This document shows, piece after piece, positions 8,255-16,283 of a stretch of 64,000 bases of DNA. This DNA comes from Ralstonia soli. GTDB taxonomy: Bacteria > Pseudomonadota > Gammaproteobacteria > Burkholderiales > Burkholderiaceae. The translations under genes were made by a program, and so were the position numbers. Positions within the stretch are counted from its first letter, which is position 1; each line of letters starts with the position of its first letter. Where the stretch lies: contig NZ_JAMXHT010000004.1 in assembly GCF_023955655.1 (NCBI RefSeq), positions 310,001-374,000 of the forward strand. The letters run 5' to 3'. The notes under the pieces are model-generated. The model was not told where the DNA came from, did no database searches, and was given only the letters and a program-made list of their open reading frames with translations.

Positions 8255-8848
8255 CTATGACTCGCGCGCGGTGCCACGCAACCAATGCCAAAGCAACAGC
8301 CCACTGCCCGCCATGCCGCCCAGATGCGCAAAGTGCGCCACATCGCTTTCGGTACCGCTTACGCCGAGCGTCAGCTCGATGACCGCATAGAGCGTTGCAA
8401 ATACCCAGGCTGGCATCGGGATGGGCGGGATCAGTGGAACGATCGTGCGATTCGGAAACAGAACGGCATAAGCGAGCAGCAACCCAAACACCCCTCCGGA
8501 AGCGCCAATGACCGGGCCCGACGGCAGGACACCCAGGCCCGTGCAGATGACCTGCGCGAGCGCAGCGCTCAAGATGCTGGACAGATAGAGCAGCCACGTG
8601 CGCCGGGCACCCACGGTGCGCTCCACGTCGCGTCCGAACATGTAAAGCCCCAACATGTTGAGCGCCAGATGCGCGCCATTTGCGTGCAGAAAGGCGTATG
8701 TCAGCGGTTGCCACGGCATGAACGCGCCGCCCATGCCATCTGCGGAGGCAGCGGGCGGCCACAGGGCGAAGCTACGCAGCAGTGCGTCGCCGGCGAAGAT
8801 CTCCGCAACGAACACCGCCACGTTGATAAGGATGAGCAGCCGGACCAT
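8255..8848 (-). CDS. Rhomboid-family intramembrane serine protease
   Basis: 197 residues, six predicted membrane helices. GASGGVFGLLLAY holds the catalytic Ser (GxSG) and AHFAHLGGMAGSG the catalytic His; HANGAHLALNMLGLYMFG is the conserved H-x-x-x-H/N-M helix. It cleaves membrane-anchored substrates within the bilayer; the target is unknown. ATG 8848 has GAGGTG 6 nt upstream. It is first gene of an operon with the deacetylase, glycoside hydrolase and NamZ fusion, all envelope-directed, preceded by an FNR-like promoter (8872-8912). Confidence 0.9.
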   Translation of the reverse strand: MVRLLILINVAVFVAEIFAGDALLRSFALWPPAASADGMGGAFMPWQPLTYAFLHANGAHLALNMLGLYMFGRDVERTVGARRTWLLYLSSILSAALAQVICTGLGVLPSGPVIGASGGVFGLLLAYAVLFPNRTIVPLIPPIPMPAWVFATLYAVIELTLGVSGTESDVAHFAHLGGMAGSGLLLWHWLRGTARES

Positions 8849-8871
8849 GAAAGCACCTCGGTTCTGTGCTC

Positions 8872-8912
8872 ACGATACGGCTGCATGCGTTTGCCGGGTT
8901 GATCTCGCGCAA
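8872..8912 (-). promoter_or_regulatory. Candidate FNR-type promoter of the rhomboid/envelope operon
   Basis: Read on the reverse strand, TTGCGCGAGATCAA (8912-8899, 8 of 10) is followed after 21 nt by TATCGT (8877-8872). The same TATCGT stands at the same distance in the ABC-exporter promoter. Confidence 0.66.
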
Positions 8913-8939
8913 CCAGGGTCAACGGTGTGTCCCGATCCT
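8899..8939 (+). promoter_or_regulatory. Candidate plus-strand promoter from the same box, towards polX
   Basis: The box TTGATCTCGCGCAA (8899-8912) also has a weak -10-like GATCCT at 8934-8939, again after 21 nt, facing polX. The hexamer matches only 3 of 6, so this direction is less sure. Confidence 0.4.
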
Positions 8940-9027
8940 GCAAAGCCACGCGTTCGTTTGATGTGCCGCAAGACGCGCGCGCAGCCAGGTGAAACCATGG
9001 AGCAACGCGCACGCAGGAGGATGCCCC

Positions 9028-10776
9028 ATGCCCCTGGCTGCTTCCTATCAAAACCCGGCGAACCAGGCCATCGCCGCGATCTTCAACGAGATTGCCGACC
9101 TGCTCGAGGTTGAGCAGGCCAACCCGTTCCGGGTGCGGGCCTACCGCAATGCCGCACGTCTAGTCGAAGGCATGACCGAAGGCGTTGACGCCATGCTGGC
9201 ACGCGGTGCCGATTTGACCGCGTTGCCGGGTATCGGAACCGACCTTGCGGCAAAGATGCGCGAGATTGTCGAAACGGGCACCTGCGCCATGCTCGCACGC
9301 GTGCGCACCGAGGTGCCGCCGTATGTCGTTCAGCTTCTTCAGTTGCCCGGGCTGGGGTCAAAGCGTGCGCGTATTCTCCAGCACGAACTGGGAATCACCT
9401 CATTGGACGAACTGGCCCGGGCCGCAGCGGCGCACCGCATCCGCGAGCTGCATGGCTTTGGCGCACGAAGCGAATCGCGTTTGCTTGAGGCCCTCAATGC
9501 GCACCTGGCCCGCGATCGCCGTTATGGCCTGGCGATCGCCAAGCCGTGTGCCGACGCCTTGACGCGTTATCTGATGGCCAGCGGGTTGATCGACCGGCTC
9601 GTGGTCGCAGGCAGCTACCGAAGGGGGCGAGACACCGTCGGTGACCTGGACCTGCTCATCACAGGCAAGAACCGCGCACAGATCGTCGATCATTTCGTGC
9701 ACTACAAGGAGGTCGCCAATCGCATCTCGGCCGGGCCCACTCGCGCCAGCGTCGTCCTGAAGAACGGCATGCAGGTGGACCTGCGGGTGGTGCGTGCCGA
9801 CGCTTTCGGCGCAGCGCTGGTGTATTTCACCGGCTCGAAACCCCACAACATTGCCCTGCGCAAGCTGGCACAGGCGCAAGGGTTGAAGATCAGCGAGTAC
9901 GGCGTTTTCCGGGGCAAGGAGCGCATCGCCGGCCAGACCGAGGCCTCGGTCTACCAGGCAGTCGGATTACCGTGGATCGCCCCGGAGTTGCGCGAAGACC
10001 ACGGAGAGATCGACGCCGCACGCTCAGGCACGCTGCCGCTCCTGATTGAAGAGCGCGACATCAAAGGGGATCTTCATGTCCACACATCCGCCAGCGATGG
10101 AACGGCCAGCCTTGAAGTCATGGCGGCGCAGGCGCGCTTGCGCGGTTATCAGTACGTGGCGGTGACAGACCATTCGCCCCGGATTGCTGTCGCACACGGG
10201 CTGACGGCCGAGCGCCTGGCCGCGCAAGCCGATGCCATCGACCGTTTCAACGCCGAACACGAAGGTTGGCCCGTACTGCTCAAAGGCGTCGAGGTCGACA
10301 TCCTGGAGGACGGCTCACTGGATCTGCCCGACGCGGTGCTGGGCCGTCTGGATCTTGTTGTCGGGGCCATTCATAGCCACTTCAACCTGCCGGTCGCGCA
10401 GCAAACGGCCCGCATTCTTCGTGCGATCGACCATCCGCACTTCAGCATCCTCGCCCACCCTTTGGGCCGGTTGATCGGCGAGCGCAACGCCTGCAACGTG
10501 GACCTGAAGCGGGTCCTGACAGCGATTGCGCAGCGCGGTTGCTACGTCGAGGCCAACGCCCAGCCCACGCGGCTGGATCTGTCCGACTATGGCTGCCGCC
10601 TGGCAAAGATGGAAGGCGTGCTGGTGAGCATTGCTTCCGACGCGCACAGTCCCGCCGACCTCGCGAACATGTCCCTTGGGGTAACGCAGGCTCGCCGCGC
10701 GTGGTTTGGACAGACTGACGTACTCAATACCCGCCCGCTCGACGCGCTGCTTACGCTGTTGAAGCACACCATGTAG
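9028..10776 (+). CDS. polX: DNA polymerase X family protein with PHP exonuclease domain
   Basis: 582 residues. Order: N-terminal 8-kDa lyase/helix-hairpin-helix part (about 1-150; LTALPGIG and LLQLPGLGSKRA are HhH motifs), nucleotidyltransferase palm (GSYRRGR at about 195, GDLDLL at about 207 with catalytic Asp), then a C-terminal PHP phosphoesterase (GDLHVHTSASDG at about 348, TDHSPR, AHPLGR, SDAHS). Bacterial PolX fills short gaps and trims 3' ends in base excision repair. ATG 9028 follows AGGAGG by 7 nt. Divergent from the rhomboid operon. Confidence 0.93.
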   Translation: MPLAASYQNPANQAIAAIFNEIADLLEVEQANPFRVRAYRNAARLVEGMTEGVDAMLARGADLTALPGIGTDLAAKMREIVETGTCAMLARVRTEVPPYVVQLLQLPGLGSKRARILQHELGITSLDELARAAAAHRIRELHGFGARSESRLLEALNAHLARDRRYGLAIAKPCADALTRYLMASGLIDRLVVAGSYRRGRDTVGDLDLLITGKNRAQIVDHFVHYKEVANRISAGPTRASVVLKNGMQVDLRVVRADAFGAALVYFTGSKPHNIALRKLAQAQGLKISEYGVFRGKERIAGQTEASVYQAVGLPWIAPELREDHGEIDAARSGTLPLLIEERDIKGDLHVHTSASDGTASLEVMAAQARLRGYQYVAVTDHSPRIAVAHGLTAERLAAQADAIDRFNAEHEGWPVLLKGVEVDILEDGSLDLPDAVLGRLDLVVGAIHSHFNLPVAQQTARILRAIDHPHFSILAHPLGRLIGERNACNVDLKRVLTAIAQRGCYVEANAQPTRLDLSDYGCRLAKMEGVLVSIASDAHSPADLANMSLGVTQARRAWFGQTDVLNTRPLDALLTLLKHTM

Positions 10777-10817
10777 CGCGTGGTCTTGTTCAAGGCATTC
10801 GCAGGCGGGGTCAAGGT

Positions 10818-10858
10818 TTGCTCTCGATCAAATGCACTTGCGCGCGATCTCGTAGATT
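10818..10858 (+). promoter_or_regulatory. Candidate FNR-type promoter of the small BON gene
   Basis: TTGCTCTCGATCAA at 10818-10831 (8 of 10) is followed after 21 nt by TAGATT at 10853-10858, 33 nt before the start codon. Confidence 0.68.
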
Positions 10859-10890
10859 GAGGCTAGGACAGCATCTGCACGGAGCGCATC

Positions 10891-11271
10891 ATGATGGCCA
10901 CCCAACATGCCAGTCATCAATCCAGGCACGGTGCGCCGAGCCACAATGCCAACGGCGACCCTGTCGCGCGTACGCTTCTGTCGCGATCCGGTATTCCCAT
11001 CCTTACCGATTGCGCGCTCGCCGTCTTGGCAAGAACGGCTACGGGCTGGTTTGCGCCGTCTCTGGCGCAGCGTCTTTGCGTCAGCGTTGCGCATGGGCGT
11101 GTTCACCTGGCCGGGCACATCGACGACGCCCGCCCCATGGCCGGCCTGAAGACCGCACTGCTACGGCTCCCGGGTGTCGCCGGGCTGGACCAGATCATCA
11201 CCGTCGATGCGCGGCGCTCGCCCGCCGCGCACGTCGCCCCCGTGCGTTCACGCCGTTTCCTGCCCGGATAG
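10891..11271 (+). CDS. Small BON-domain-like protein
   Basis: 126 residues, no obvious signal peptide. Residues about 62-106 (VSVAHGRVHLAGHIDDARP ... LPGVAGLDQIITVD) show the BON pattern of a beta strand, G-x-V-x-L-x-G, a helix and a hydrophobic strand. BON domains bind membranes or ligands. The rest is basic and low-complexity. ATG 10891 has GGAG 10 nt upstream; the next codon but one is also ATG-like context, so the first Met is uncertain by one residue. Probably cotranscribed with the Cys-rich gene 14 nt downstream. Confidence 0.7.
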   Translation: MMATQHASHQSRHGAPSHNANGDPVARTLLSRSGIPILTDCALAVLARTATGWFAPSLAQRLCVSVAHGRVHLAGHIDDARPMAGLKTALLRLPGVAGLDQIITVDARRSPAAHVAPVRSRRFLPG

Positions 11272-11285
11272 CCGGAGGAACTACC

Positions 11286-11669
11286 ATGCAAACGGCACGC
11301 TTCTGCAAAGCGCCTTGCCCATGCCCGCGTGCAGCGTTCGATCCGGCGTGCCCCGGGTCGATGGAAGACATCCTGCGCGCGTACGCGGTGCTGTTCTGGT
11401 TCAACTTCTATCTCAGATGCCCGGATTTTCCAATCACTGACGGCATGTTTCCGCTGCAGCCGGATGTTCGCCGAACGTATCTGCAAGTCCAATCGAAGGT
11501 CTTTGCACACTGGGCCACGGCGGCCAACCGAATTGGCATCAGCACGGCCAGATTCCGTGAGGCCTGCGCGACTGTGCGTGCTCCTTGGATAGGACCGGGC
11601 GACCCACTGCGCAAGTGCCGCTCCCGAGCGGGCGTTCTGGCCGGTTGCCCGCAGCTGGATCTCGACTGA
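11286..11669 (+). CDS. Conserved-looking hypothetical protein with N-terminal Cys cluster
   Basis: 127 residues. The N-terminus has four Cys in 16 residues (C7, C11, C13, C22), then a helical aromatic segment (SMEDILRAYAVLFWFNFYLRC) and three further Cys in the C-terminal third. The start is ATG 11286 with GGAGGAA 6 nt upstream. The open frame upstream of it is antisense or out-of-frame sequence. I do not recognise the family; metal or Fe-S binding is possible from the Cys content. It lies between the BON gene and the hibernation factor inside the low-oxygen block. Confidence 0.65.
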   Translation: MQTARFCKAPCPCPRAAFDPACPGSMEDILRAYAVLFWFNFYLRCPDFPITDGMFPLQPDVRRTYLQVQSKVFAHWATAANRIGISTARFREACATVRAPWIGPGDPLRKCRSRAGVLAGCPQLDLD

Positions 11670-11726
11670 GCGCAACCTCGCTCCAGTCCGTGTCAACCCA
11701 GCAGCATGCCGACCCTGTCCGAGGAG

Positions 11727-11768
11727 TTGATCCAGGTCAACAGGCCCAAGAACAGCCGACACAAGAAT
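11727..11768 (+). promoter_or_regulatory. Candidate FNR-type promoter of the hibernation-factor gene
   Basis: TTGATCCAGGTCAA at 11727-11740 matches 9 of 10. AAGAAT at 11763-11768 follows after 22 nt, the one spacing outlier. Confidence 0.62.
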
Positions 11769-11814
11769 GAACGCATCGACCTGCACACCACAACCAGACA
11801 ACCGGAGCCCGACC

Positions 11815-12132
11815 ATGAGCCTGCCCGTCGACATCTCGTTCCAAGGTGTTCCGCATTCCAAAGCCGTTGAAGAAGCGGTGGTCAGCCGCGCGAGTCGCCT
11901 GACGCATATTCGCGACGACATCATGCGCTGCCGCGTCAGCGTGGCACTCGGGGGGAAGCATCAACACCAAGGCAAACCGTTCGATGTCCACGTCCATGTG
12001 TTCACGCCGCGCCAGACCCATGTTTCGAGCAACACCTCTCATGAGGACCCGTATACCGCGGTTCACGAGGCCTTCACGCACGTGGAGCGGATGCTTGTGG
12101 AAAGCAACGGCAAACGCCGCGCCAAATCTTGA
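11815..12132 (+). CDS. Ribosome hibernation promoting factor / RaiA family
   Basis: 105 residues, length of a short HPF. It shows the S30AE beta-alpha-beta-beta-beta-alpha plan: strand VDISFQGVP, helix AVEEAVVSRASRLTHI, strands CRVSVAL and FDVHVHVFTP, helix PYTAVHEAFTHVERMLVES, basic tail GKRRAKS. Such proteins bind the 30S decoding site and silence ribosomes in stationary or anaerobic states. ATG 11815 follows CCGGAGCCCGACC. A strong FNR-like box upstream suggests induction on oxygen loss. This is probably a second, condition-specific HPF in addition to the rpoN-linked copy elsewhere in the genome (inference). Confidence 0.88.
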   Translation: MSLPVDISFQGVPHSKAVEEAVVSRASRLTHIRDDIMRCRVSVALGGKHQHQGKPFDVHVHVFTPRQTHVSSNTSHEDPYTAVHEAFTHVERMLVESNGKRRAKS

Positions 12133-12163
12133 CGCGGCGGGGGCCAGTCGATACGGCCTGATG

Positions 12164-12673
12164 TCATTGCGCTGTCGTCGGGTTCGCACCGGTGCGAGAA
12201 CAGCCGCGCTTGCACAGCAGCCATTCTTCAGCACCGGGCACGACACGCAACCGTACGACGGCATCAACCGGCTGCGTGGTTGCCCGAAGCGCGAAGGACT
12301 GCATCACGCCCCGATACGCCGCGGTGATCTGGTAACGCCCGTGCGGCAGCCTCATATACAACAGTGGACCTTCCGTGCGCACGCGCAGACGTAGCATCCC
12401 ACGGTCATCCGCAACCGAAACATCCACATCCGATAGCGCCTCGCCGGTTTTTGCATCGACCACGTTCAGCCGCACATTGAATCGACCGGCCATTGCATGC
12501 ATGGCGTCGCGCTCGTCACGCCCAATGCCGCCCGAAACATAGGCGATGTCGTTCTGGAAGCGGACCTCCGGTGCCGCCGCGATGTCCGGCCCGGCTGCCG
12601 TGGCTTGCGTGCCAGCGGTCAAAGCCAACGCGGCAAGCACGCCGCACAGCAACGGGAGTTTCGTCTGCTTCAT
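12164..12673 (-). CDS. Exported hypothetical protein with carboxypeptidase-regulatory-like domain
   Basis: 169 residues with signal peptide (1-27, ending TQATA). The body has VNVRLNVVDAKTGEALSDVDV-type beta-sandwich sequence (residues about 65-150), with HGRYQITAAYRG typical of CarboxypepD_reg/transthyretin-like folds. Two Cys near the C-terminus (LLCKRGC) could form a disulfide. ATG 12673 is preceded by GAGGTG. It follows the nitroreductase gene by 8 nt, so it is the last gene of the ADH-nitroreductase operon. Function unknown. Confidence 0.75.
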   Translation of the reverse strand: MKQTKLPLLCGVLAALALTAGTQATAAGPDIAAAPEVRFQNDIAYVSGGIGRDERDAMHAMAGRFNVRLNVVDAKTGEALSDVDVSVADDRGMLRLRVRTEGPLLYMRLPHGRYQITAAYRGVMQSFALRATTQPVDAVVRLRVVPGAEEWLLCKRGCSRTGANPTTAQ

Positions 12674-12681
12674 CGCACACC

Positions 12682-13335
12682 TCACCGCGTGGGGACCGGC
12701 CGCCCCACCGTTTGCGCCAGCACCGGCACCTCGTCTTCATTGAGCGACAGGGCTTCTGCCAGAAGACGCTGGTTGAGCCAGCCGCGCACAACGCAGCCCA
12801 GCCCCACCGAGGCGCAGTACAACGAAACGTTCTGCGAGATGGACCCCGCCGCAACGCCGGCAAAGGTTTCGCGCAAGGCTTCGGGCATCTGGTCGGCACG
12901 CGCGTGGTTCACCACGTACACCAGATCCAGCGGCGCCTTGCCGACAAAATCCTGATACCCGGTCAGATTGCGCGCGTCCACGGCGTGCTTGAGCCGCAGC
13001 CGGTGCGCCCCAGGCTCGTATTGGTACACGCCTTCAGGCAATGCAACGTAGATATCGATCTCGTTCAAGCCATGCGCTGAAGGTGCAGTGCGCCCGCCTG
13101 TTTCCGGCCGGTTGATGCCATCTGCGGCCCACAGCAACTCGCTCAGTTGCTGGAGTGACAGCGGCGTGGGTGCAAACTCCCGCACGCTCTGCCGCTTGGT
13201 CAGCGCACCAATCAGCGTGGTGTCGCCATCCAGCAGCGGTGGCGCCAGCGCTATGGTTGCCGGCGCGGCATGTGACGTCGGCTTCGGCAACACGTGTTGC
13301 ACAGGGTCATAAGACAGGAGCATTGCCTCGCTCAT
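12682..13335 (-). CDS. Nitroreductase family (SagB/ThcOx-type) oxidoreductase
   Basis: 217 residues. FMN-binding fold: the N-terminal KRQSVREFAPTPLSLQQLSELLWAA block (R-S-x-R-x-F/Y plus the helix before L-L-W-A) is the nitroreductase signature; GAGSIS-like GVAAGSISQNVSLYCASVGLGCVVRGW is the FMN/dimer helix region. Probable NAD(P)H-dependent reductase acting on quinones, enones or nitro compounds. ATG 13335 has GAGGTGGA upstream. The open frame continues beyond it as antisense to the dehydrogenase. It sits 47 nt downstream of the alcohol dehydrogenase gene. Confidence 0.88.
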   Translation of the reverse strand: MSEAMLLSYDPVQHVLPKPTSHAAPATIALAPPLLDGDTTLIGALTKRQSVREFAPTPLSLQQLSELLWAADGINRPETGGRTAPSAHGLNEIDIYVALPEGVYQYEPGAHRLRLKHAVDARNLTGYQDFVGKAPLDLVYVVNHARADQMPEALRETFAGVAAGSISQNVSLYCASVGLGCVVRGWLNQRLLAEALSLNEDEVPVLAQTVGRPVPTR

Positions 13336-13382
13336 GGTGTCCACCTCACAAGACTGAAGATCCATTCGATATGCGCGACCGC

Positions 13383-14420
13383 CTATGCGGAGATGATCAC
13401 CTTGAGTGCCTGCGTCTTCGCGGCATTGCGGAAGGTGTCGTAGGCGGTGAGGATGTCGTCGAGTTTGAACCGGTGTGTGATGAGTTGGCCCGGCAGCAGC
13501 TTCCCCGCACGTACCGTTTTCAAGAGCATCGGCGTGCTGACCGTATCCACCAGCCGCGTGGTGATGGCGATGTTCTGGCTCCACAGCGTTTCCAGGTGCA
13601 GGTCGGCCTTGACGCCGTGCACACCAATGTTCGCGATCACGCCGCCGGCCGCCACCAGTTCCTGGCACAACTCGAAGGTCGCAGGCACGCCCACCGCCTC
13701 GATCGCACAATCGACACCCACGCCATCCGTCAGCCCCTTCACGGCAGCCACCGCGTCCTGGCTGGAGACGTCGATGCAAGCCGTCGCACCCAGCCGACTG
13801 GCGACTTCCAGCCGAGCAGCGTTCGTATCGATCATGATGATTTGCGCCGGGGAGTAGAACTGGGCCGTCAACAATGAGGCCAGCCCGATGGGCCCCGCTC
13901 CGACAATCGCCACGGAATTGCCCGGCTGCACGCGGCCATTGAGCACGCCGCACTCGAATCCGGTCGGGAAGATGTCCGAGAGCATGACCAGTGCCTCCTC
14001 ATCGACACCCGGCGGCAGCTTGTAGAGGCTGGTCTCCGCGTGCGGAATCCGGACGTACTCGGCCTGCACGCCATCGATGCGATGGCCCAGGATCCAGCCG
14101 CCCGTCTCGCAGTGCGAATACATGCCGCGCCTGCAGTTCGCGCACTTGCCGCACGATGAAATGCAGGAGATCAGCACGTGGTCACCCGGCTTGAGCGATG
14201 TCACGGCCGCACCGACCGATTCCACCACGCCTACGCCTTCGTGCCCGAGCGTGCGCCCCGGCTCGCAGGTCGGGACGTCGCCTTTGATGATGTGCAAGTC
14301 AGTGCCGCAGATGGTCGTCAAGCTGACGCGTACCACCGCGTCGCCGGGCGCCTGCAGTTCCGGTTTCGGCTTGTCGGCCAGCGTAATCTTGCCGGGGCCT
14401 TCGTAGACGAGCGCTTTCAT
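13383..14420 (-). CDS. Zinc-dependent alcohol dehydrogenase
   Basis: 345-residue medium-chain dehydrogenase. Catalytic zinc site: C38 in TICGTDLH and GHEGVGVVESVG; structural zinc: CISSCGKCANCRRGMYSHC (four Cys). NAD(P) Rossmann motif VAIVGAGPIGLASL near residue 170. Expected reaction: reversible oxidation of primary or secondary alcohols or aldehyde reduction, a redox sink in fermentation. ATG 14420; GGGTGA upstream. First gene of a dehydrogenase-nitroreductase-exported protein operon and divergent from the kinase/ATPase fusion; both share the FNR-like box at 14476. Confidence 0.92.
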   Translation of the reverse strand: MKALVYEGPGKITLADKPKPELQAPGDAVVRVSLTTICGTDLHIIKGDVPTCEPGRTLGHEGVGVVESVGAAVTSLKPGDHVLISCISSCGKCANCRRGMYSHCETGGWILGHRIDGVQAEYVRIPHAETSLYKLPPGVDEEALVMLSDIFPTGFECGVLNGRVQPGNSVAIVGAGPIGLASLLTAQFYSPAQIIMIDTNAARLEVASRLGATACIDVSSQDAVAAVKGLTDGVGVDCAIEAVGVPATFELCQELVAAGGVIANIGVHGVKADLHLETLWSQNIAITTRLVDTVSTPMLLKTVRAGKLLPGQLITHRFKLDDILTAYDTFRNAAKTQALKVIISA

Positions 14421-14448
14421 GGAAGTCACCCAAGAGAATGATGACTCC

Positions 14449-14489
14449 ATGCTAGGCAAGCGCCCTGCGCGGACGTTGATCTGCGTCAG
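14449..14489 (-). promoter_or_regulatory. Candidate FNR-type promoter of the alcohol dehydrogenase operon
   Basis: Reverse-strand reading of box 14476-14489 (8 of 10), followed after 21 nt by TAGCAT (14454-14449), identical to the pfkB -10 hexamer. Confidence 0.66.
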
Positions 14490-14516
14490 GGCACCCGGTA
14501 CCGGCCGAGCGATATT
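14476..14516 (+). promoter_or_regulatory. Candidate FNR-type promoter of the kinase/ATPase fusion
   Basis: TTGATCTGCGTCAG (14476-14489) is followed after 21 nt by GATATT (14511-14516), 32 nt before the start codon. One box could thus serve both directions. Confidence 0.6.
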
Positions 14517-14547
14517 GAGCATTCGTGTCAGGAGGAGAAACCCGCGC

Positions 14548-16134
14548 ATGGCCGAGCAAGCCCTCCCCACCCCATCCGCACGGCCGGCTCAAGCCCTGCT
14601 CGCCGGCATGCTTGAGGCGGCTGCGTATTCACACCCAGCCGCCGATCTGCAGATGATCGAAACCCATCTGTCGTGGGTATTCCTGGCCGGCGACTTTGCG
14701 TACAAGGTGCGCAAACCAGTCAAGCTCGACTTCGTGGATTTTTCGTCCCTCGCTGCGCGGCAAATCGATTGCGAGGAGGAATGCCGCCTCAACCGCCGCC
14801 TTGCCCCTGCGCTGTACCTCGGCGTGGTGCCCATTACGCAGGACGCTGCCACGGGCGCCATCCACGTTAACGGGCAAGGCCGCCCAATCGACTATGCGGT
14901 CCGCATGCGCCGCTTCGCCCAGCATGACGTTTTGAAAGCAAGAGCGGACGATGGGCGCCTTGGTCCCCAAGACATGGATGCCCTGGCCGACCTGATCGCC
15001 GACTTCCACGCAACCGCGCCGGTTGCCACGCCGTGCGCGGACGATGGAATGCCGGCAAGCATCCGGCGCACGCTTGAGGACTGCGCCGCGGGGGTCATTG
15101 CGTTGAGCCGGGAACCCGCTGCGGCGAGCGCGGTGTCGTTGCTTCGTCAGCATGCAGACCGCCTCGAAAGCGCCTTCACCTCTCGTCGGCGCACCCGTCA
15201 CATCCGCGAATGCCACGGCGACCTCCACCTCGGCAACATCGTCTTGATCGGCGAACAGCCCACGCCGTTCGATTGCCTGGAGTTTTCACTGCGGCTGCGG
15301 TGGATCGACACCATGTACGACACCGCCTTCCTGTTCATGGACCTTCTCGCCTCGGGTCTGCATGGACTGGCGTATCGCCTGATCAACCGGTATCTGGAAC
15401 GAAGCGGCGACTACGGTGGGTTGGCGGTCCTGCCCTTTTACGCAGCGATGCGCGCATTGGTGCGCGCCCGTGTGCTGCTGGAGCGTGCACATCAGCTGGA
15501 AGGCGCACCTGAGCGGGCTGCAGCGCCTCGGGACGAGGCTCGCCAGATGCTCGATCTGTCGCGCGAGCTGCTCTGCAGAAACGACGCGTGCATTCTCCTC
15601 ATGCACGGTCTTTCCGGCAGCGGAAAATCCACCCGTGCCGCGCAGCTTGCGGAGGCGGAAGGCATGATCCGCGTGCGCTCCGACGTCGAACGTCAGCGCA
15701 ACCGGTATGCCAATGCTGCCGACCGCTACACGCCGAGCGCGGTGGAGCGAACCTACCGGCGCCTTGCGGCCATCTGCAGGGTGGGTGTGGAGGCTGGTTT
15801 TCCGATGATTGCGGATGCCACCTTTCTGGCCGAGCACCAGCGCAGGCGGTTTTTCGTGCTCGCGCGGCGGTGGGGCGTAACGGTCGGCATTGCCGACTGC
15901 GTGGCCGATGTCGACACGCTGCGCACGCGCATCCGCGCTCGCATGCGCACCGGGCTCGATGCCTCGGAAGCGGATTTGCGCGTGCTGGATGCGCAGATCG
16001 CCACACAACAACCGCTCGGCGTGGAGGAGCGGGCGCATGTCATCCCTGCCGGAGCGCATCGGGTGTTGCCTGATGTCAGAAGCATGCAAAGCCCCGATGC
16101 CCAACATGTTGGCGTAGGCAATCAAGCACCCTGA
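14548..16134 (+). CDS. Bifunctional aminoglycoside-phosphotransferase-like / AAA ATPase protein
   Basis: 528 residues, two domains. Residues about 30-330 are a kinase of the APH/choline-kinase fold: CHGDLHLGNIV (HGDxHxxN Brenner motif at about 223) and PFDCLEFS (metal Asp). Residues about 350-510 are a P-loop kinase-like domain with Walker A GLSGSGKST (354-362) and RVRSDVER. This fused family is widespread and uncharacterised; drug resistance should not be inferred. ATG 14548 follows AGGAGGAG. It shares an FNR-like box with the divergent alcohol dehydrogenase. Confidence 0.87.
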   Translation: MAEQALPTPSARPAQALLAGMLEAAAYSHPAADLQMIETHLSWVFLAGDFAYKVRKPVKLDFVDFSSLAARQIDCEEECRLNRRLAPALYLGVVPITQDAATGAIHVNGQGRPIDYAVRMRRFAQHDVLKARADDGRLGPQDMDALADLIADFHATAPVATPCADDGMPASIRRTLEDCAAGVIALSREPAAASAVSLLRQHADRLESAFTSRRRTRHIRECHGDLHLGNIVLIGEQPTPFDCLEFSLRLRWIDTMYDTAFLFMDLLASGLHGLAYRLINRYLERSGDYGGLAVLPFYAAMRALVRARVLLERAHQLEGAPERAAAPRDEARQMLDLSRELLCRNDACILLMHGLSGSGKSTRAAQLAEAEGMIRVRSDVERQRNRYANAADRYTPSAVERTYRRLAAICRVGVEAGFPMIADATFLAEHQRRRFFVLARRWGVTVGIADCVADVDTLRTRIRARMRTGLDASEADLRVLDAQIATQQPLGVEERAHVIPAGAHRVLPDVRSMQSPDAQHVGVGNQAP

Positions 16135-16177
16135 AGCCATGCACGGGCGTGACGGCGTTTCGCGCGCGCCCGCCAAC

Positions 16178-16218
16178 TTGCGCCATATCAACGCACGCCA
16201 GCACAGAATGCCTACGCT
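16178..16218 (+). promoter_or_regulatory. Candidate FNR-type promoter of the second phasin operon
   Basis: TTGCGCCATATCAA at 16178-16191 (8 of 10) is followed after 21 nt by TACGCT at 16213-16218, within TGCCTACGCTGC, matching the first phasin promoter almost base for base. Confidence 0.7.
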
Positions 16219-16283
16219 GCATACGGATGCCCCTTTGTGGCGGGCCCACTCCCCTGCCTGCCAAGCCCCTACCGGAGACCGCA

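Noticed and set aside
13336-13953. N-terminal extension of the nitroreductase frame
   Set aside because: Runs antisense-like through the dehydrogenase gene in another frame; the GAGGTGGA-led ATG at 13335 fits family length.
14548-16134. Aminoglycoside resistance gene
   Set aside because: The kinase domain shares the APH fold, but the fused AAA architecture is a common non-resistance family.
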